The translations under genes and the position numbers were made by a program. Below the pieces are notes generated by a model that searched no databases, was not told where the DNA came from, and worked only from the letters and a program-made list of their open reading frames with translations. Shown here piece after piece: positions 1 through 10,639 of a stretch of DNA of 64,000 nt. How positions within the stretch are numbered: the stretch's first letter is position 1; each line of letters begins with the position of its first letter. This stretch comes from Progne subis subis (Eukaryota; Chordata; Aves; Passeriformes; Hirundinidae), in the NCBI GenBank assembly GCA_022316685.1, contig JAKJHU010000467.1, positions 62,001 to 126,000 on the forward strand, given 5' to 3'.

Positions 1-543
1 GCTTTAGTCTAACTGAGCTGGGTGGGTGAGCTGGGAAGAGAGGGGAGGCTCAGGGGGATTCACAGAGCTCATGCTGCTGGAAGGATGAGGAAAAGGGAGA
101 GGGAACTCAGCAGTGAGGAGAGCTGAGGGCTGGAGAGCAGCTCTGAATGACACTAAAATGCCACCCGACCTCTGAGACATTGCTGTTCTTCTGCCAGGGA
201 CAGGATGAGTCCCTAAGCCTGGGACTCGTTCTCCCTCATGGTGAGGGGCATCAAGGAAGGCAACAGTGGGATGGAGACTGCAATGGGCTGGGAACTCACT
301 GGGGGAAAGGAGGGAGCAGTTGTGAAGTAAAAGGCAGCTGGGGGAGAGAACTGTTCAGTGAAGGGCTGAGCTACAGCTTGAGCAAGCTGAAAAATGTCGT
401 TTGGAGCCATCCCAGATTGATTTCATTTCACAAGGTATTGAACCAGTTTAATTTAGGGGGGGTGCCTTGTTTTCCCTTGGATATGTGCCATCTGCAAGCT
501 TGAGCTCCACTGCCAAAACGCTCAAGCAAGTCTCTGCTGCAGG

Positions 544-1805
544 TCACAGCGTTTCTTCTTTGGCTGATTCCGGCCCGGTGCTGAGCTCCAGCAGAGCCCT
601 GGCAGAGCCCAGAGCAGCCTCAGCATCCGCAGAGCCCGGCTGCAAGGAGAGAAAGCAGAAACCGCCCATCAGCTGAAGGCTCCTGTGCCCTTGTCCCAGC
701 CGCCCACGGTGCCCAGGCCATGCTGGCTGTGCTCAGAGCAGTGCCCAAAGCTGCCCATCATTGCTGCCTTTGGCAGCAGAGCAGGAGGGCAGGACATGTG
801 CCCAGCCTGCAGCCAGCCACGGCACATCCACCTCCTCAGCAGCTGCCCAGAGCAGGATGCTCCTGTGCTCGCTGCCATCTCCCAAAAGCTCTTATCCCAC
901 CCAGCTCTTATGCCAAGAAGATGGGGACCCACCCCACGCCATCCACCGCTGGAAGAAAAGCTGCTCCCAAAGGATGTCCTCAGCCTTCTCCAAGGGCACG
1001 GCCCATCCACGCCACAGCTGGTCCCAAGCACTTCCCCATCCACACTGGACACTGCCTGGAAGGTTTCCTTTAGAAAAACAAACAACAAATTAAGGAAAAT
1101 AGATTACAGATAAAAAGGGGAAACAAGGGAAAAGATAAAAGATTTTATGTCAGTCACAGGTTGAGGAAGGCCCAACCCCTGCATGCAAGGGAAAAACCCA
1201 CCCACGGGTGAGGGAAGCCCATGCTTTCTCCTTCCCCCCTGCACTGCCCCCCAAAAGTGATGGTGATCCCAAAGCAAACAAGGGGAGTGGAGCAGCCCAA
1301 GCCCTTCCTTGACTGCAAAGCAAAGCAGCCGTGCACAGGTGCTGGAGTCCCACCTCTGCTCCTGCCATGGGGGTTTGTTTGTGTCAGGCTGGCTGCCCCA
1401 GCCCCAGCCCCAGCCCAGGGCACGGTGGGTGGTGGGGGCTGTTGGCAGGGCCAGGAGCCGACTCCCATTTCGTAACCACCCCAGCCCATGGCCCCAGCCC
1501 TGACACAAAGCAGCGGGGCAGCCCACTGAAGAATCAGTTGCATCAGCCCCAGCAAAGGGGGAACCTTTGGTTCCTGGCCAGGCTGTGCAATGCCCAAATC
1601 TGGGAGTATCCCCCTGTGTGTGGACTCATCTGCAAATTCACTGTGGAGCCTGGCTTTGAAGAAGGTTCCAGAATCAGAGTCCCTCATCTCCAGCTTTGTG
1701 CTGGCCAGGTCAAGGAAGAGGTTGGCATCCTTGATGTCATCCTCGCTGTCTCCAGCAGCAGCAGCCCCACCTGGTACAGCTCCTCCAGGGGCTCCTTCTC
1801 CTTCC
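544..1805 (-). pseudogene. Decayed PIM-like kinase copy, left arm
   Basis: Three exon-like blocks lie 3' of the left kinase copy. Block 1630-1805 starts after a cccag acceptor and reads GKEKEPLEELYQVG, the start of PIM exon 2. It then jumps, in another frame, to the second half of exon 4 (DIKDANLFLDLAS, then DSDSG where the DFG region belongs), so the P-loop, VAIK and HRD are missing. The exon 4 donor GT is changed to AT. Block 933-1067 resembles exon 5 (VPLEKAEDILWEQLFFQRW, like the PIM IPFE...FFRQR stretch) and is open here. Block 544-639 follows a ttgcag acceptor and ends in TGA. The introns between the blocks resemble those of the working gene. This is an old tandem PIM copy that has lost its catalytic core. 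Bases 1-543 hold only flanking sequence shared with the other arm. Confidence 0.75.
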
Positions 1806-2081
1806 CTGGGGGTGAGACCAGGCTCTCAGTGCTCTGCCCAGGGCCCCAGCTGTCAGTGAACCAGGACAAGCCAAACCAGCTGGGATGGCAGCCACCAGTG
1901 CTGGGCAGACACGCTCAGCTCCAGCACAAGGGCTGCGTGCTCCCATCTGAGGACCCCTGTGCAGTGCCACTGGCAGCAGAAAAAAGTCTGGCTTTCTTTG
2001 CTTCTGATTGGCAAGGCATGTGTGCAGCTGTTACTTACCAGGGCCCTGCATCAAAGGGTGCCTGTGGCTCTCTCCCATCTT

Positions 2082-4358
2082 CTACAGCTGATGAATATCC
2101 TGCATCCAAGGATCACAGAAGAGGTCTTCTAATGATGGCCTGTCCACATCCAGCATGGTTAAACATCTCCTGATCAGATCTTGGCACTCTGGGGAGAGAA
2201 ACCAGAAACCGCTAGTCATTTAGAGAAGGCTCCTGACTGCTTTGCTCCACTATTCCCATGCCCAGGCCATGCTGGATGTGCTCAGAGCTGGGCCTAAACT
2301 TTCCCATCAATTCCCTGTTTTGGAGGAGAGCAGGAGAGCAGGACATGTGCCACCTCCTCAGCAGCTGCCAGAGCAGGATGCTCACCAGCCCGCTGCTATC
2401 TCCCAGGACTGGTATTGCCCCCGTGCCCAGAGATGAGGATCCACCTTGAGAGAGCCGTTGTGGCAGCGAGAGCTGATGGTCCCAGCTGATGTTTTGGCCC
2501 CTCCTGAAAGGGTGCTCCCCGCAGACCATCTGGTGTAGCAGGATGCCCAGGGACCAGATGGTAGCTGGCTTGCCGTAGTACCAGCCGAACTGGGTCCATT
2601 CCGGGGGACTGTATGACGGTGTTCCTATGGAATACAGATGGAGCTCATCAGGGGGATGCTGCTGCTCCCAGAGCCTCGCCCCAGCATCCCTGGGCATGCG
2701 GAGGCTGCCCCATTGGCACGTGGTGTGACCTGCTGCCCTCTCACCAGCACCTGGGACTTGTGGACAACCTTGGGGTTGGAAAAAAAGCCACTGATGTTGG
2801 AAGAGGGCACTGTAAGTTCTGGCAATGCCCAACCATGACAAGGAAAATCCCATTCAGTGCTGGGGAAAAACCAGGCCTTCATACACCCTGCCTGCATTGC
2901 CCCAAAAACATTCTGAAGCCAAGGCAAACCAGGTGACTGGAGCAGTCCAAGCCCTTTCTCACCTGTACACCAAACTGGCTGGAGCACAGGTGCTGGCTCC
3001 ACCCCTCTCTGCCACCCCCACACACGGGTGTTTCTGTCAGGCTGGCTGCCCCAGTCCCAGCCCCAGTCCTGGGCAGAGTGGCTGGAAAAGGCTGCCAGCA
3101 CGGCTGGAAGCTGACCCTCACCTGCCCCTGCTCAAAAGCCACTTCGCTGAAGGCTCAATGCCATGACTGGCAGCAAAAGGGAGAACCCCTGCTGCCACAC
3201 CCAGGTTGGGTCACGAGATGTTGGGCCAGGAGATGTCCAGAACTGGGAGCACACCCCTTTGTGGGCTCACCTGCAAACTGAGTGTAGGCCGTGTCTTGCA
3301 GGTAGGTGCCACAGCCGAAGTCAATCAATTTGGCCTGCCTGGTGGCCAGGTCAACCAGGATGTTCTCCGGTTTGATGTCCCTGTGCAGGACCCCGCAGCT
3401 GGTGCAGTGCTGCACGGCCTCCAGCACCTGGCGGAACAGCTCCCGTGCCACCTCCTCGGACAGGAACCCCCGTGCCCGAATGAAATGCCGGAGGTCCTGA
3501 CATCGTTCTGGGCGCTCCAGCACCATGATGATGTCGTTGGGGAGCTCAAGCCACTCCAGCAGCTGGGCGACCCCAGGGAAGCCAGTGGAGACCTTGTGCA
3601 GCAGCACGATCTCCAGTGGTGCGCTGGTGCCATTGGGCTGCGGGAGGAGCACGATGCCGTCAGTGGGGCTGATGCCGTGCCAGGGCTGGGGAAGCCCTCA
3701 CCCAGCCCGGGATGCTCTGCACCCTGCGCTGGCCTCACGCCCGCTCTCCCTCCAGGCATCCTTGGGGCTTCCACCCTGCCCGGCCTCAGCTCATCCCCGC
3801 CCAGCACGCCCCAGCTTCTCCCGCTGGCCCCGCTCACTCACCAGCTGGTCCCAGTGCCGGACGCGGTTCCCTGGCGCCCTTTTGATGGCCACCTGCAAAC
3901 CAAGGGGAGCAGCGGGATGAGCTCAGCACACGCCCTGCCCAGCCCCATCCTCCATCTCCTGCGCCCGCCGCCGGCCCCGCCGCTCACCGGGGCGCCGTCC
4001 GAGAGCCGCGTCGCCGCAAAGACGCTGCCGAAGCCGCCGCGCCCCAGGAGCAACCCCACTCGGTACTGCTCCTTGAGCCGTGCTGCGCCTTCCCTGCCGG
4101 CGAGACGCGGCTGTCAGCGCTCGGCCCGGGGCCAGGAACGGCCCCCGAGGGCCCCTCAACCACCCCGGGCTGGGCATCCCCAGGCGTTCGCTCCTGGGGA
4201 CGGGACAGCGGCGGCTCGGGGCCGGCGGCCGCGCTGCCGAGCGGCGGAGCTCGGGCCGGGGAAGCCGCAGCGGAGGCGGCGGGAGCGGCTGCACCGCGTG
4301 TGTCCTCTGCGGGGCCCGGGAGGAGCCGGGGGCCGGGGTCGGGGCCGGGGCCGAGCAT
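2082..4358 (-). pseudogene. PIM1-like Ser/Thr kinase, left copy, frameshifted
   Basis: Same gene structure as the right copy. Coding segments are 3988-4358, 3842-3892, 3271-3637, 2445-2624 and 2082-2188 (TAG stop), each with GT/AG borders at the positions used in PIM1. The ATG at 4358 (MLGPGPDPGP) leads into a Pro/Ala/Gly-rich N-terminus. The first segment is one base short: GGCTCAAGG near 4072-4080 replaces GGCCTCAAGG of the right copy, so the frame is lost just before the P-loop GRGGFGSV. Everything downstream is otherwise open, with [16 protein letters not shown] and SPPEW all present. Differences from the right copy are few (for example CDPWMQ for RDPWMQ near the C-terminus). Either this is a very recent pseudogene or the missing base is an assembly error. 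Without that deletion the protein would be about 358 residues. Confidence 0.85.
4325..4353 (-). repeat. GGCCCC hexanucleotide run, four units (left arm)
   Basis: Directly after the ATG at 4358 the minus strand reads four GGCCCC-type units, one changed to GACCCC, followed by an extra C. In this frame it encodes Gly-Pro repeats. The right arm has seven clean units and lacks the extra C. Confidence 0.8.
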
Positions 4359-4681
4359 GGCTCAGGCGCTGCCAAAGGGCAGCGATGCCCCCTTGGCTCC
4401 AGGCACTGATGCCCGCCCAGCATCGCCACCGCCAGTACGTCCAGAGCCGGGCGGAGGGGAGACCGCGGCGGGACGCCCGGGGGCGGGGACGGGGCAGCCC
4501 CGTCCGGCTCTGGGGGCGGGCTGGGGTCATGGCCCGGCCCGATAGGGGAGAGGGAGACTGGGAGAGGAGGGGGACACCGGGAAAGGGAGACCGGGAGAGG
4601 GTGCGGGACTGTGGGAGAGGGTGCGGGACTGAGGGAGAGAAGAAGCAGGACGGGGTAGACAAAATTGCTTCTCTGGCTTAT

Positions 4682-4733
4682 GCCGCTGCCGCTGCTGCTG
4701 CCGCTGCTGCTGCTGCTGCCGCTGCTGCTGCTG
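4682..4733. repeat. CTG/CCG trinucleotide microsatellite (left arm)
   Basis: A mixed run of gctgct and gccgct triplets, reading as Ala or Gln/Arg repeats depending on frame and strand. The matching run in the right arm (44742-44789) is shorter, so length differs between the copies. Confidence 0.85.
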
Positions 4734-5284
4734 CAACTGAAGCCCTGGGGCCGTTTTTCCCTGTGTCCGTTTGTCCGTTGCCCGCTCAGCCCCGCGCCGA
4801 GCCCCGCGCTCCCCAGGAGCAGCCCCTGAGCCTGTCCAGACACGGGAACTTTGCAGTGTTGAGCCAAGACCCAGAGTCTTGACTCCTGTACGGTGGCACA
4901 GGAATCCCCTTGGCTGCTGCTGTGCATTGTCCCTGCTGAGGGTCAGACACTGTCAGAGCACATTCCCTGAATAATGGAAATAAATAAAGAAAAACATCTT
5001 GGAATGTTTCTTTCCATTTTAATCTCATTTCTTAAAAGCTCTTTCAGTTTTCCCAGAATCTGCTCCACAATCCCGTTTGCTCTTTCCAAGAAACTTTCCT
5101 GCAGAACAGGGTGCAGCTTCTGGCACAAGATGTGCCACAACGGCAGCTTCCCTTGGCTTTCCACACTGTGCATGCCGCAGGAGTCTTGCAGCAAAGCAGG
5201 ACAAATATTTGATAAACCTGACAACTTGTTCTTTCTTTTCCTTGTGGGCTGGGGAGTTGTGCCTTTGGTAAGGTTTTCATTGTT

Positions 5285-5445
5285 ACTGTTCTCCCCTAAG
5301 AAAACAGGACAGGGTACCGGTGGTACCTACTGGGAGTCTGTTATTGTCCACCCAAGCAGGAAGAGGAAGAGCTGGACAACTTATTCTATAAGCAGCTGGA
5401 GAATGTTTCAGGATCACCAGCCCCTGTTCTTGTAGGTGACTTTAA
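5285..5445 (+). mobile_element. CR1 LINE fragment, endonuclease part (left arm)
   Basis: The plus strand encodes a CR1 ORF2 endonuclease stretch, with YCPPKQEEEELDNLFYKQLE followed by PVLVGDFN. It stops abruptly after GDFN, where the right-arm copy continues with the rest of the CR1 and this arm continues with unrelated retroviral pol. This is the inner edge of the inverted duplication. Confidence 0.8.
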
Positions 5446-6605
5446 CCAAGGTGAACTTGCGTGCTTCTTGGATGTTCAGCACCACAGCTGCCACAGCTCT
5501 AAGGCAACCTGGCTGTCCTTTGGCTGCTGCATCCCGCTGCTTAGAAAAGTAAGCAACTGCCCTTCGATATGGGCCCAGGCCCTGTGCCAGTATTCCCAGG
5601 GCAATCCCCTGTTTCTCATGGGAAAAGAGAAAGAATGGTTCATTCATGTCTGGAAGTTCCAGAGCTGGAGCTGACATGAGAGCTTCCTTTAGCTGTTCAA
5701 AGGCCCGCATGGCTTCCTTTGTCCACTGGAGGTCTTTGTTTCAGTTTGCAGTGAGTGCATACAGAGGTTTCACAAACAGTCTGTAATTGTAGATCCATAA
5801 TTTGCATCACCCCATCATTCCCAAAAAGGTTCTCCGTTCCTTTATCATCTGAGGTTTCTGGGTTTGGCATATTAGCTCTGTGTGCTCTTTTCCCAAAGTC
5901 TGTTGTCCAGCACTGACCTCATAACCCAGGCAAATCACCTTCTTCTGCTTTACCACTTGAGCCTTTTTCTTTCATACTCTGTACCCCTGAAGCCCCAGGA
6001 AATTTAAAAGGCTTACTGTCCAGGCCACACATCCCTCTTCTGTCGGAGTAGCTATTAGGATGTCATCTACATACTGCAACAATTTCCCTTCTCCTGGTGC
6101 TGCTTCCCAGGATTCTAAGTGTTTTGCAAGTTGTTCTCTGAACAAGGTGGGTGAATTTTTGAACCTCTGCAGAAGCACTGTCCACATGAGCTGAGTTTTC
6201 CCATTCAAATGCAAAAATTTTCTGTCTGGCTTCATGGAGAGGGAAGCAAAAGAAGGCATCCTTTAAATCTAGAATGGTAAACCAAGTTAACTCTGGTGTT
6301 AAACACATTAACAAGGTGTATGGCTTTGCCACTACAGGGTAAAGATCCTCAGTCATCTTGTTGACAGCTCGTAAATCCTGTACGACTTGATACGACCCAT
6401 CAGGTTTTTGGAGAGGTAGCAGTTTTGACATCGGACTGACATGCCTTAGCAACCCCAGCTGTAAGGAGTTTTCAATTATCAGGTTAATTCTTTCCCTATT
6501 CTCTTTTCCCAGGGGATACTCTTTGATTCTAACTAGTTGTTTCCCATCCTTAGGTTTGAATTGTATTGGGGGTTCATTTTTTCCTCTCCCTGGTGTATTG
6601 GAAGC
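5446..6605 (-). mobile_element. Retroviral pol fragment (class I-like RT and RNase H start), broken
   Basis: The minus strand encodes reverse transcriptase pieces. An N-terminal part carries QDLRAVN and LDLKDAFF, the YVDD active site follows near 6060, and the connection/RNase H start is at 5446-5710. Frame changes and stops break it into at least three pieces, so it is not functional. Its 5' side is cut by the LTR beginning at 6606 and its 3' side abuts CR1 at about 5445. The YVDD motif and sequence style are gammaretrovirus-like, unlike the YIDD element on the other strand. Confidence 0.8.
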
Positions 6606-7485
6606 TGTAAGAGTCTGTCTGAAGTTTCCCTCATTTGCCTCACGATCGTCATAAGGACCCCGAGGGACCCCACTGCAGTTCTGGCCTGCTCGAGGTGGAT
6701 GCTTGCCAATCGTCTGTAGGCGCATTTTCCTGTGTCACCACGCCACAGTACACGGGCTTTGAGCAGTGTAATGGTAGTTCTGTACCCGAAGATTACACCT
6801 GCTTCACGGTCCCTGCTTCACGACAATAGCTGATGAATTTCCCCACCTCTTGGCCAAAGGGAACTTTCTGGGGTAACTTTGGTGGTCCCTCACAGAAAAT
6901 CCTTCATCTGCTCTGCAACCACCGTGACAGACAGAGATCAAAACCCCCTTGCAAGGACTGAGATTGAGACCCCTATATGAAGCCCCTCTCAAGGACTGAG
7001 ACATCAGACCCCGACAACCCCAATACTGGGGTGGGGGCTGACTTAACCAAAGCGAGATGTTTGCCTGGAGGCGTGATCGTTGGACCAAGAAGACAATGGC
7101 TCTCGCTTACTGCTAAGAACATGGACTACCTGTTCCCCCTCAGTGGCTTCAACAGATTTACCTGTTCCCCCCTGTGATTGAGGACTGTAATAAAACCCCC
7201 TGAGTTAACCAGAGATTTTGAGAGACTCTCCCTGACGTGACAGGTGGACCCATCGACCGGAGCACGAGGACTCCATCTCCACGTTTGGTAGCTATATCCC
7301 CCCTTTCCTCTATCTCTCTCTCTCTCTCTCCCTCTCACTCTTAATCCCTCTATCACATTTACTATGGTCAATCAATAAAAGGTGCATTTGTTTTAATGCT
7401 GAAATCCCCTCTGTGTTGTGTTTTTGCACTCTGAGATCAGAAAACGAACCATCACGACCCCCGCTCGTCCGAGCGGATCGTGACA
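6606..7485 (+). repeat. 5' LTR of the provirus
   Basis: 880 bases from TG to CA, closely matching 12749-13625. It contains a CT microsatellite at about 7310-7338, a TATA-like tgtaataaaa near 7170-7180 and an AATAAA polyadenylation signal near 7374, giving a normal U3-R-U5 order. Confidence 0.9.
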
Positions 7486-7491
7486 TTAAAT

Positions 7492-7509
7492 TGGCGTCAC
7501 GGACAGGAT
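7492..7509 (+). other. Candidate primer binding site
   Basis: A TGG-starting 18-mer (tggcgtcacggacaggat) lies six bases after the 5' LTR end, the usual place for the tRNA primer site. I could not match it with confidence to a specific tRNA 3' end. Confidence 0.5.
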
Positions 7510-7705
7510 TCTGATAGACGGAGGGGTTTGCAGGGTTGTGTGTAGTCTGTAATAGGGGAAGGACGTTTCGCTCCAGCCGCACCTAGCCTGTCATTCCCGA
7601 AAGGGTTGAACAGAGCTAGAAAGCAAGGGGGGCGACTCGAATTTCCCGCAAACTGCACACGCCTACGTGATAAGCATCCCCATACTCAATTGAGGGTTCT
7701 GTCTT

Positions 7706-8400
7706 CAGAATTTCACAAAAGATCTCTTAGTGCAAAAAGGGGAAACTGTTTTTGTGTTTGTGTGTCTCTGGACTGTCTGGGAAGGAAGGGACAACCTGAA
7801 GAAACTAAGCAGGGCCTCCCAGGCAGATTTTGTCTCTTCACCCACTCAGGGAAGCGAAGGGAGACACAGCCGAGCTGTGTGTGTGCGTAACTAAGTGGTA
7901 CCTCCCTGTTGTGGTTCTGATCCCTTCATAAAATTAATGAGACTTTAGTGTAAAAGACTAAGCTGTATTTTGAAACTGTTTCTGGACTGTCTGGGAAGGA
8001 AGGGACAACCTGAAGAAACTAAGCAGGGCCTCCCAGGCAGATTTTGTCTCTTCACCCACTCAGGAAAGCGAAGGGAGACACAGCCGAGCTGTGTGTGTGT
8101 GTGTAACTAAGTGGTACCTCCCTGTTGTGGTTCTGATCCCTTCATAAAATTTCTAAGAACCTTAGTGCAAAAGGCTAAGCTGCATTTTTAAACTGTTTTG
8201 TATGTGTGTGAATTTGGACTGTCTGGGAAGGAAGGGACAACCTGAAGAAACTAAGCAGGGCCTCCCAGGCAGATTTTGTCTCTTCACCCACTCAGGGAAG
8301 CGAAGGGAGACACAGCCGAGCTGTATGTGTGTAACTAAGTATTTCCTCCCTTGTTGTGGTTTTGATCCCTTCACAAAATGACTGAAAATCTTAGTACAAA
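7706..8400 (+). repeat. Tandemly repeated gag leader
   Basis: A unit starting near gactgtctgggaagg occurs at 7771, 7985 and 8217 (periods 214 and 232). Each unit ends in a copy of the sequence around the gag start. Only the last copy has the ATG of the open gag frame; the earlier copies read attaatgaga and atttctaaga at that place. A further partial copy of the gag-start segment lies near 7706-7740. Confidence 0.85.
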
Positions 8401-9322
8401 AGACAAAGCTGCATTTTATGCATTACTTGCTAAACACAATGCTAAGCCTTCTCCGGGAGGAGAAGAGTGGGCACAAAGTAATTGGTTTAATTTGGAAAAT
8501 ATTGTTGATAGAGTATGCTCTTTACAACATGAAACAAGATTTAAACTGGGCAAAAACAAAAGTATACTCTGCTCAGTTTTGGGAGCCTGTCTTTCAGCAG
8601 CTGTAGAAAGTCGCTTTAAGCAAAGAAGTGAGGAAAAAGCTATAATAGACTCCCTTCAAAACCTAGTTGAAATTTTGCAAAAACAATTAAATGAAGAAAG
8701 GAATGAGATCTGTGCACTGAGAGCTGCCCTTAGAGAGGAACGTGTTAAAAACTCCTATAATGTTGATTCCTCTATGGAAACAGAGGAGAAGGAAACTCCT
8801 CACATTAAACAAATTTATCCCCATAAGGAACTTGAAGCAGTCAAAAACTGCGGGGAAATCTGCTGTCCTCACTTGAGACCCTTGGTTAAAACAGAATACA
8901 ATTACATAAATGATGAAGATTTTGAACCACATATCACAACCAAACATATACCATACAGCGCTACTGAATTGGCTAAGCTAAAAAAGGAATACAGCCGCCT
9001 CCCACAAGAATCAGAGACAGAGTATGTCTTCCGAGTGTCCCTCACTGGTGGAGACCAAATTAAATTAACTGAACACGAGGCTAATGGATACTGGGGACAT
9101 GGAGTTTTCTTAACAACAGGTGATAAGCGTGACGCTTGGTCCCTAACACAGTGCACGGCTTTTTGGGCCGGGGGAATAAATCCTCTGGAAAGGGGAGACC
9201 CCTTAGCCATAGCTCCTACCCCTGACCAACTCCTAGAAAGCGTTCAAAAAGCTGCCTGTCTGCAAATGATCCATGAAAAGAAATTGGTTCCTGGTTTTGA
9301 ATCTCGATGCAATTACCAGTGA
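8378..9322 (+). CDS. Retroviral gag-like protein, open but with C-terminus lost by frameshift
   Basis: A 314-residue open frame begins MTENLSTKDKAAFYALLAK directly downstream of the repeated leader. Around residues 85-125 there is a charged, heptad-like stretch (LQNLVEILQKQLNEERNEI) that should form a coiled coil. From about residue 190 a capsid-like part follows (YSATELAKLKKEYSRLPQES, then GYWGHGVFLTTGD). No CCHC zinc knuckle is seen. The frame ends at 9322, but the protein appears to go on in the next frame to about 9600 (for example TGSQLAADLINYSKKYGPV), so the original gag was longer. The sequence is AT-richer than its surroundings, which suits a retroviral origin. The subfamily is unassigned. 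It is a host-resident, probably non-functional copy. Confidence 0.75.
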   Translation: MTENLSTKDKAAFYALLAKHNAKPSPGGEEWAQSNWFNLENIVDRVCSLQHETRFKLGKNKSILCSVLGACLSAAVESRFKQRSEEKAIIDSLQNLVEILQKQLNEERNEICALRAALREERVKNSYNVDSSMETEEKETPHIKQIYPHKELEAVKNCGEICCPHLRPLVKTEYNYINDEDFEPHITTKHIPYSATELAKLKKEYSRLPQESETEYVFRVSLTGGDQIKLTEHEANGYWGHGVFLTTGDKRDAWSLTQCTAFWAGGINPLERGDPLAIAPTPDQLLESVQKAACLQMIHEKKLVPGFESRCNYQ

Positions 9323-10600
9323 AACCAGAATTCATGACCCCTTTAAATCGGGGGCTTCCAGAATCACTCAAACCTACAGCAATTACTTTACAAAAGACCA
9401 TAATGGCATTAGGTCCTGTGGAAAGGCTGGATACATTCCTTGGAAACCCAAGCAACCAAACTGCATCTACCGATCCTGGGTTTGCTCCATATTCAACCCC
9501 CTCTCAGTTGCCAGCTTCTCAATCTGATTCATCTGTCAGTGATCATAAAGTTTGGACTGGGAGTCAGCTTGCCGCAGATCTCATTAATTACAGTAAAAAG
9601 TATGGACCTGTAAAAACCCGGAGGACACTTTTATTAGGCTTTCCCAAGGAACAAACATTCCCTCACCCTAGCTCAGGATGCCCAAGAGTTGGAAAATATA
9701 CCCATAGGTCACAATGTAGCTGTCTATCAATACATTGATGATATCCTTGTGGGAGGAGATGAAATAGAAGAAGTGGGATATGTCCAACAGAAAATAATCT
9801 CTCACTTAGAAAGCCTGAATTTACAGATTCCCTCTGAAAAAATCCAAAACCTTCCCAGGAAGTGAAGTTTTTGGGAATTTGGTGGAAAGGAGGTATGACA
9901 TGCATTCCACCAGATATCCTAACCTCTTTAGATCAAATTAAAATGCCTGAACACAGGAAAGACCTTCAGCAAGTTCTAGGACTATTAGTGTTCTGGAGAA
10001 AACACATTCCAGATTTCTCAATAATTGCCAGGCCCCTTTATGGTTTGCTGAGGAAAGAGGTGAAATGGGATTGGACCCCTGCTCAGGAGGAAGCAATGCA
10101 CTTGCTGATTTTTGAAGTAACAGCTCATCAAGCCCTGAGCCCTATTCACCCTACAGACCCTTTCCAGGTAGAATGGGGACTTGCCTCCTCAGGGCTATCT
10201 GTACACATATGGCAGCAAGGTCCTGAGGGTCTGATGAGATCTGCTGGTTTTTATTCCCATAGTTTCAAAGATGCTGAAAAAAGATATACTACCTGGGAAA
10301 AAGGATTGTTTGTGGTTAGCTTAGCTCTCATAGAAGTGGAGAAGGTTGCACAACAACAACCAATTGTCTTGCAAGGCCCTTTCAAAGTTATTAAAACAGT
10401 CACTACTGGGACCATCCCACCTGATGGGTGGCCCAGGGGGTCTCAGTAAGAAAGTGTTATGCTCAGACTGAACATTACTGTAACATCTTCACAATAACTG
10501 AAGAAGCTGTGAAAGCTGTGAATGATAAATGGGCAGTAAATGGGTGCCACAAAGTCACTGCTTTTTGCCCTACACCTCCAAGCATAATTCCCCCACCACA
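9323..10600 (+). pseudogene. Retroviral pol remnant, internally deleted
   Basis: After the shifted gag tail, reverse transcriptase resumes only near the active site: YIDDILVGG at 9731-9757. A stop at about 9862 follows, and then the connection/RNase H-like frame 9862-10449 (VLGLLVFWRKHIPDFS). A short further pol-like piece (VRKCYAQTEHYCN) lies in another frame at about 10443. Protease, the RT fingers and integrase are missing. The YIDD box differs from the YVDD of the minus-strand fragment next door, so two unrelated retroviral lineages meet here. Confidence 0.75.
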
Positions 10601-10639
10601 GGGACCTGATGATCCTAAGAATCCTGCACATGACCCTGG

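Larger units (their letters stand above)
3990..4870. promoter_or_regulatory. CpG-rich 5' region of left PIM-like copy
   Basis: A very GC- and CpG-rich block covers the first coding segment and the sequence upstream. It includes a purine-rich minisatellite (4547-4640, units like gggagagggtgcgggactg) and a GCN/CTG-type microsatellite at 4682-4733. No TATA box is evident. It resembles the CpG-island promoter typical of PIM genes, but the transcription start cannot be placed. Confidence 0.5.
1..5445. repeat. Left arm of a large inverted duplication (PIM locus)
   Basis: The first bases of the window are the reverse complement of the bases ending at 49470, and the match continues with small differences until about 5445, which pairs with about 43841. 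The arm contains a PIM-like kinase copy, a decayed PIM relic, a CpG-rich 5' region and the first 160 bases of a CR1 fragment. In the parts compared by eye the arms differ by a few percent, including indels. The outer end is not seen because the window begins inside the arm. Confidence 0.93.

Noticed and set aside
3206..4882. A 558-residue plus-strand frame antisense to the left kinase
   Set aside because: It is antisense to conserved kinase exons and GC-rich 5' sequence. The true coding strand is shown by splice sites and kinase motifs.
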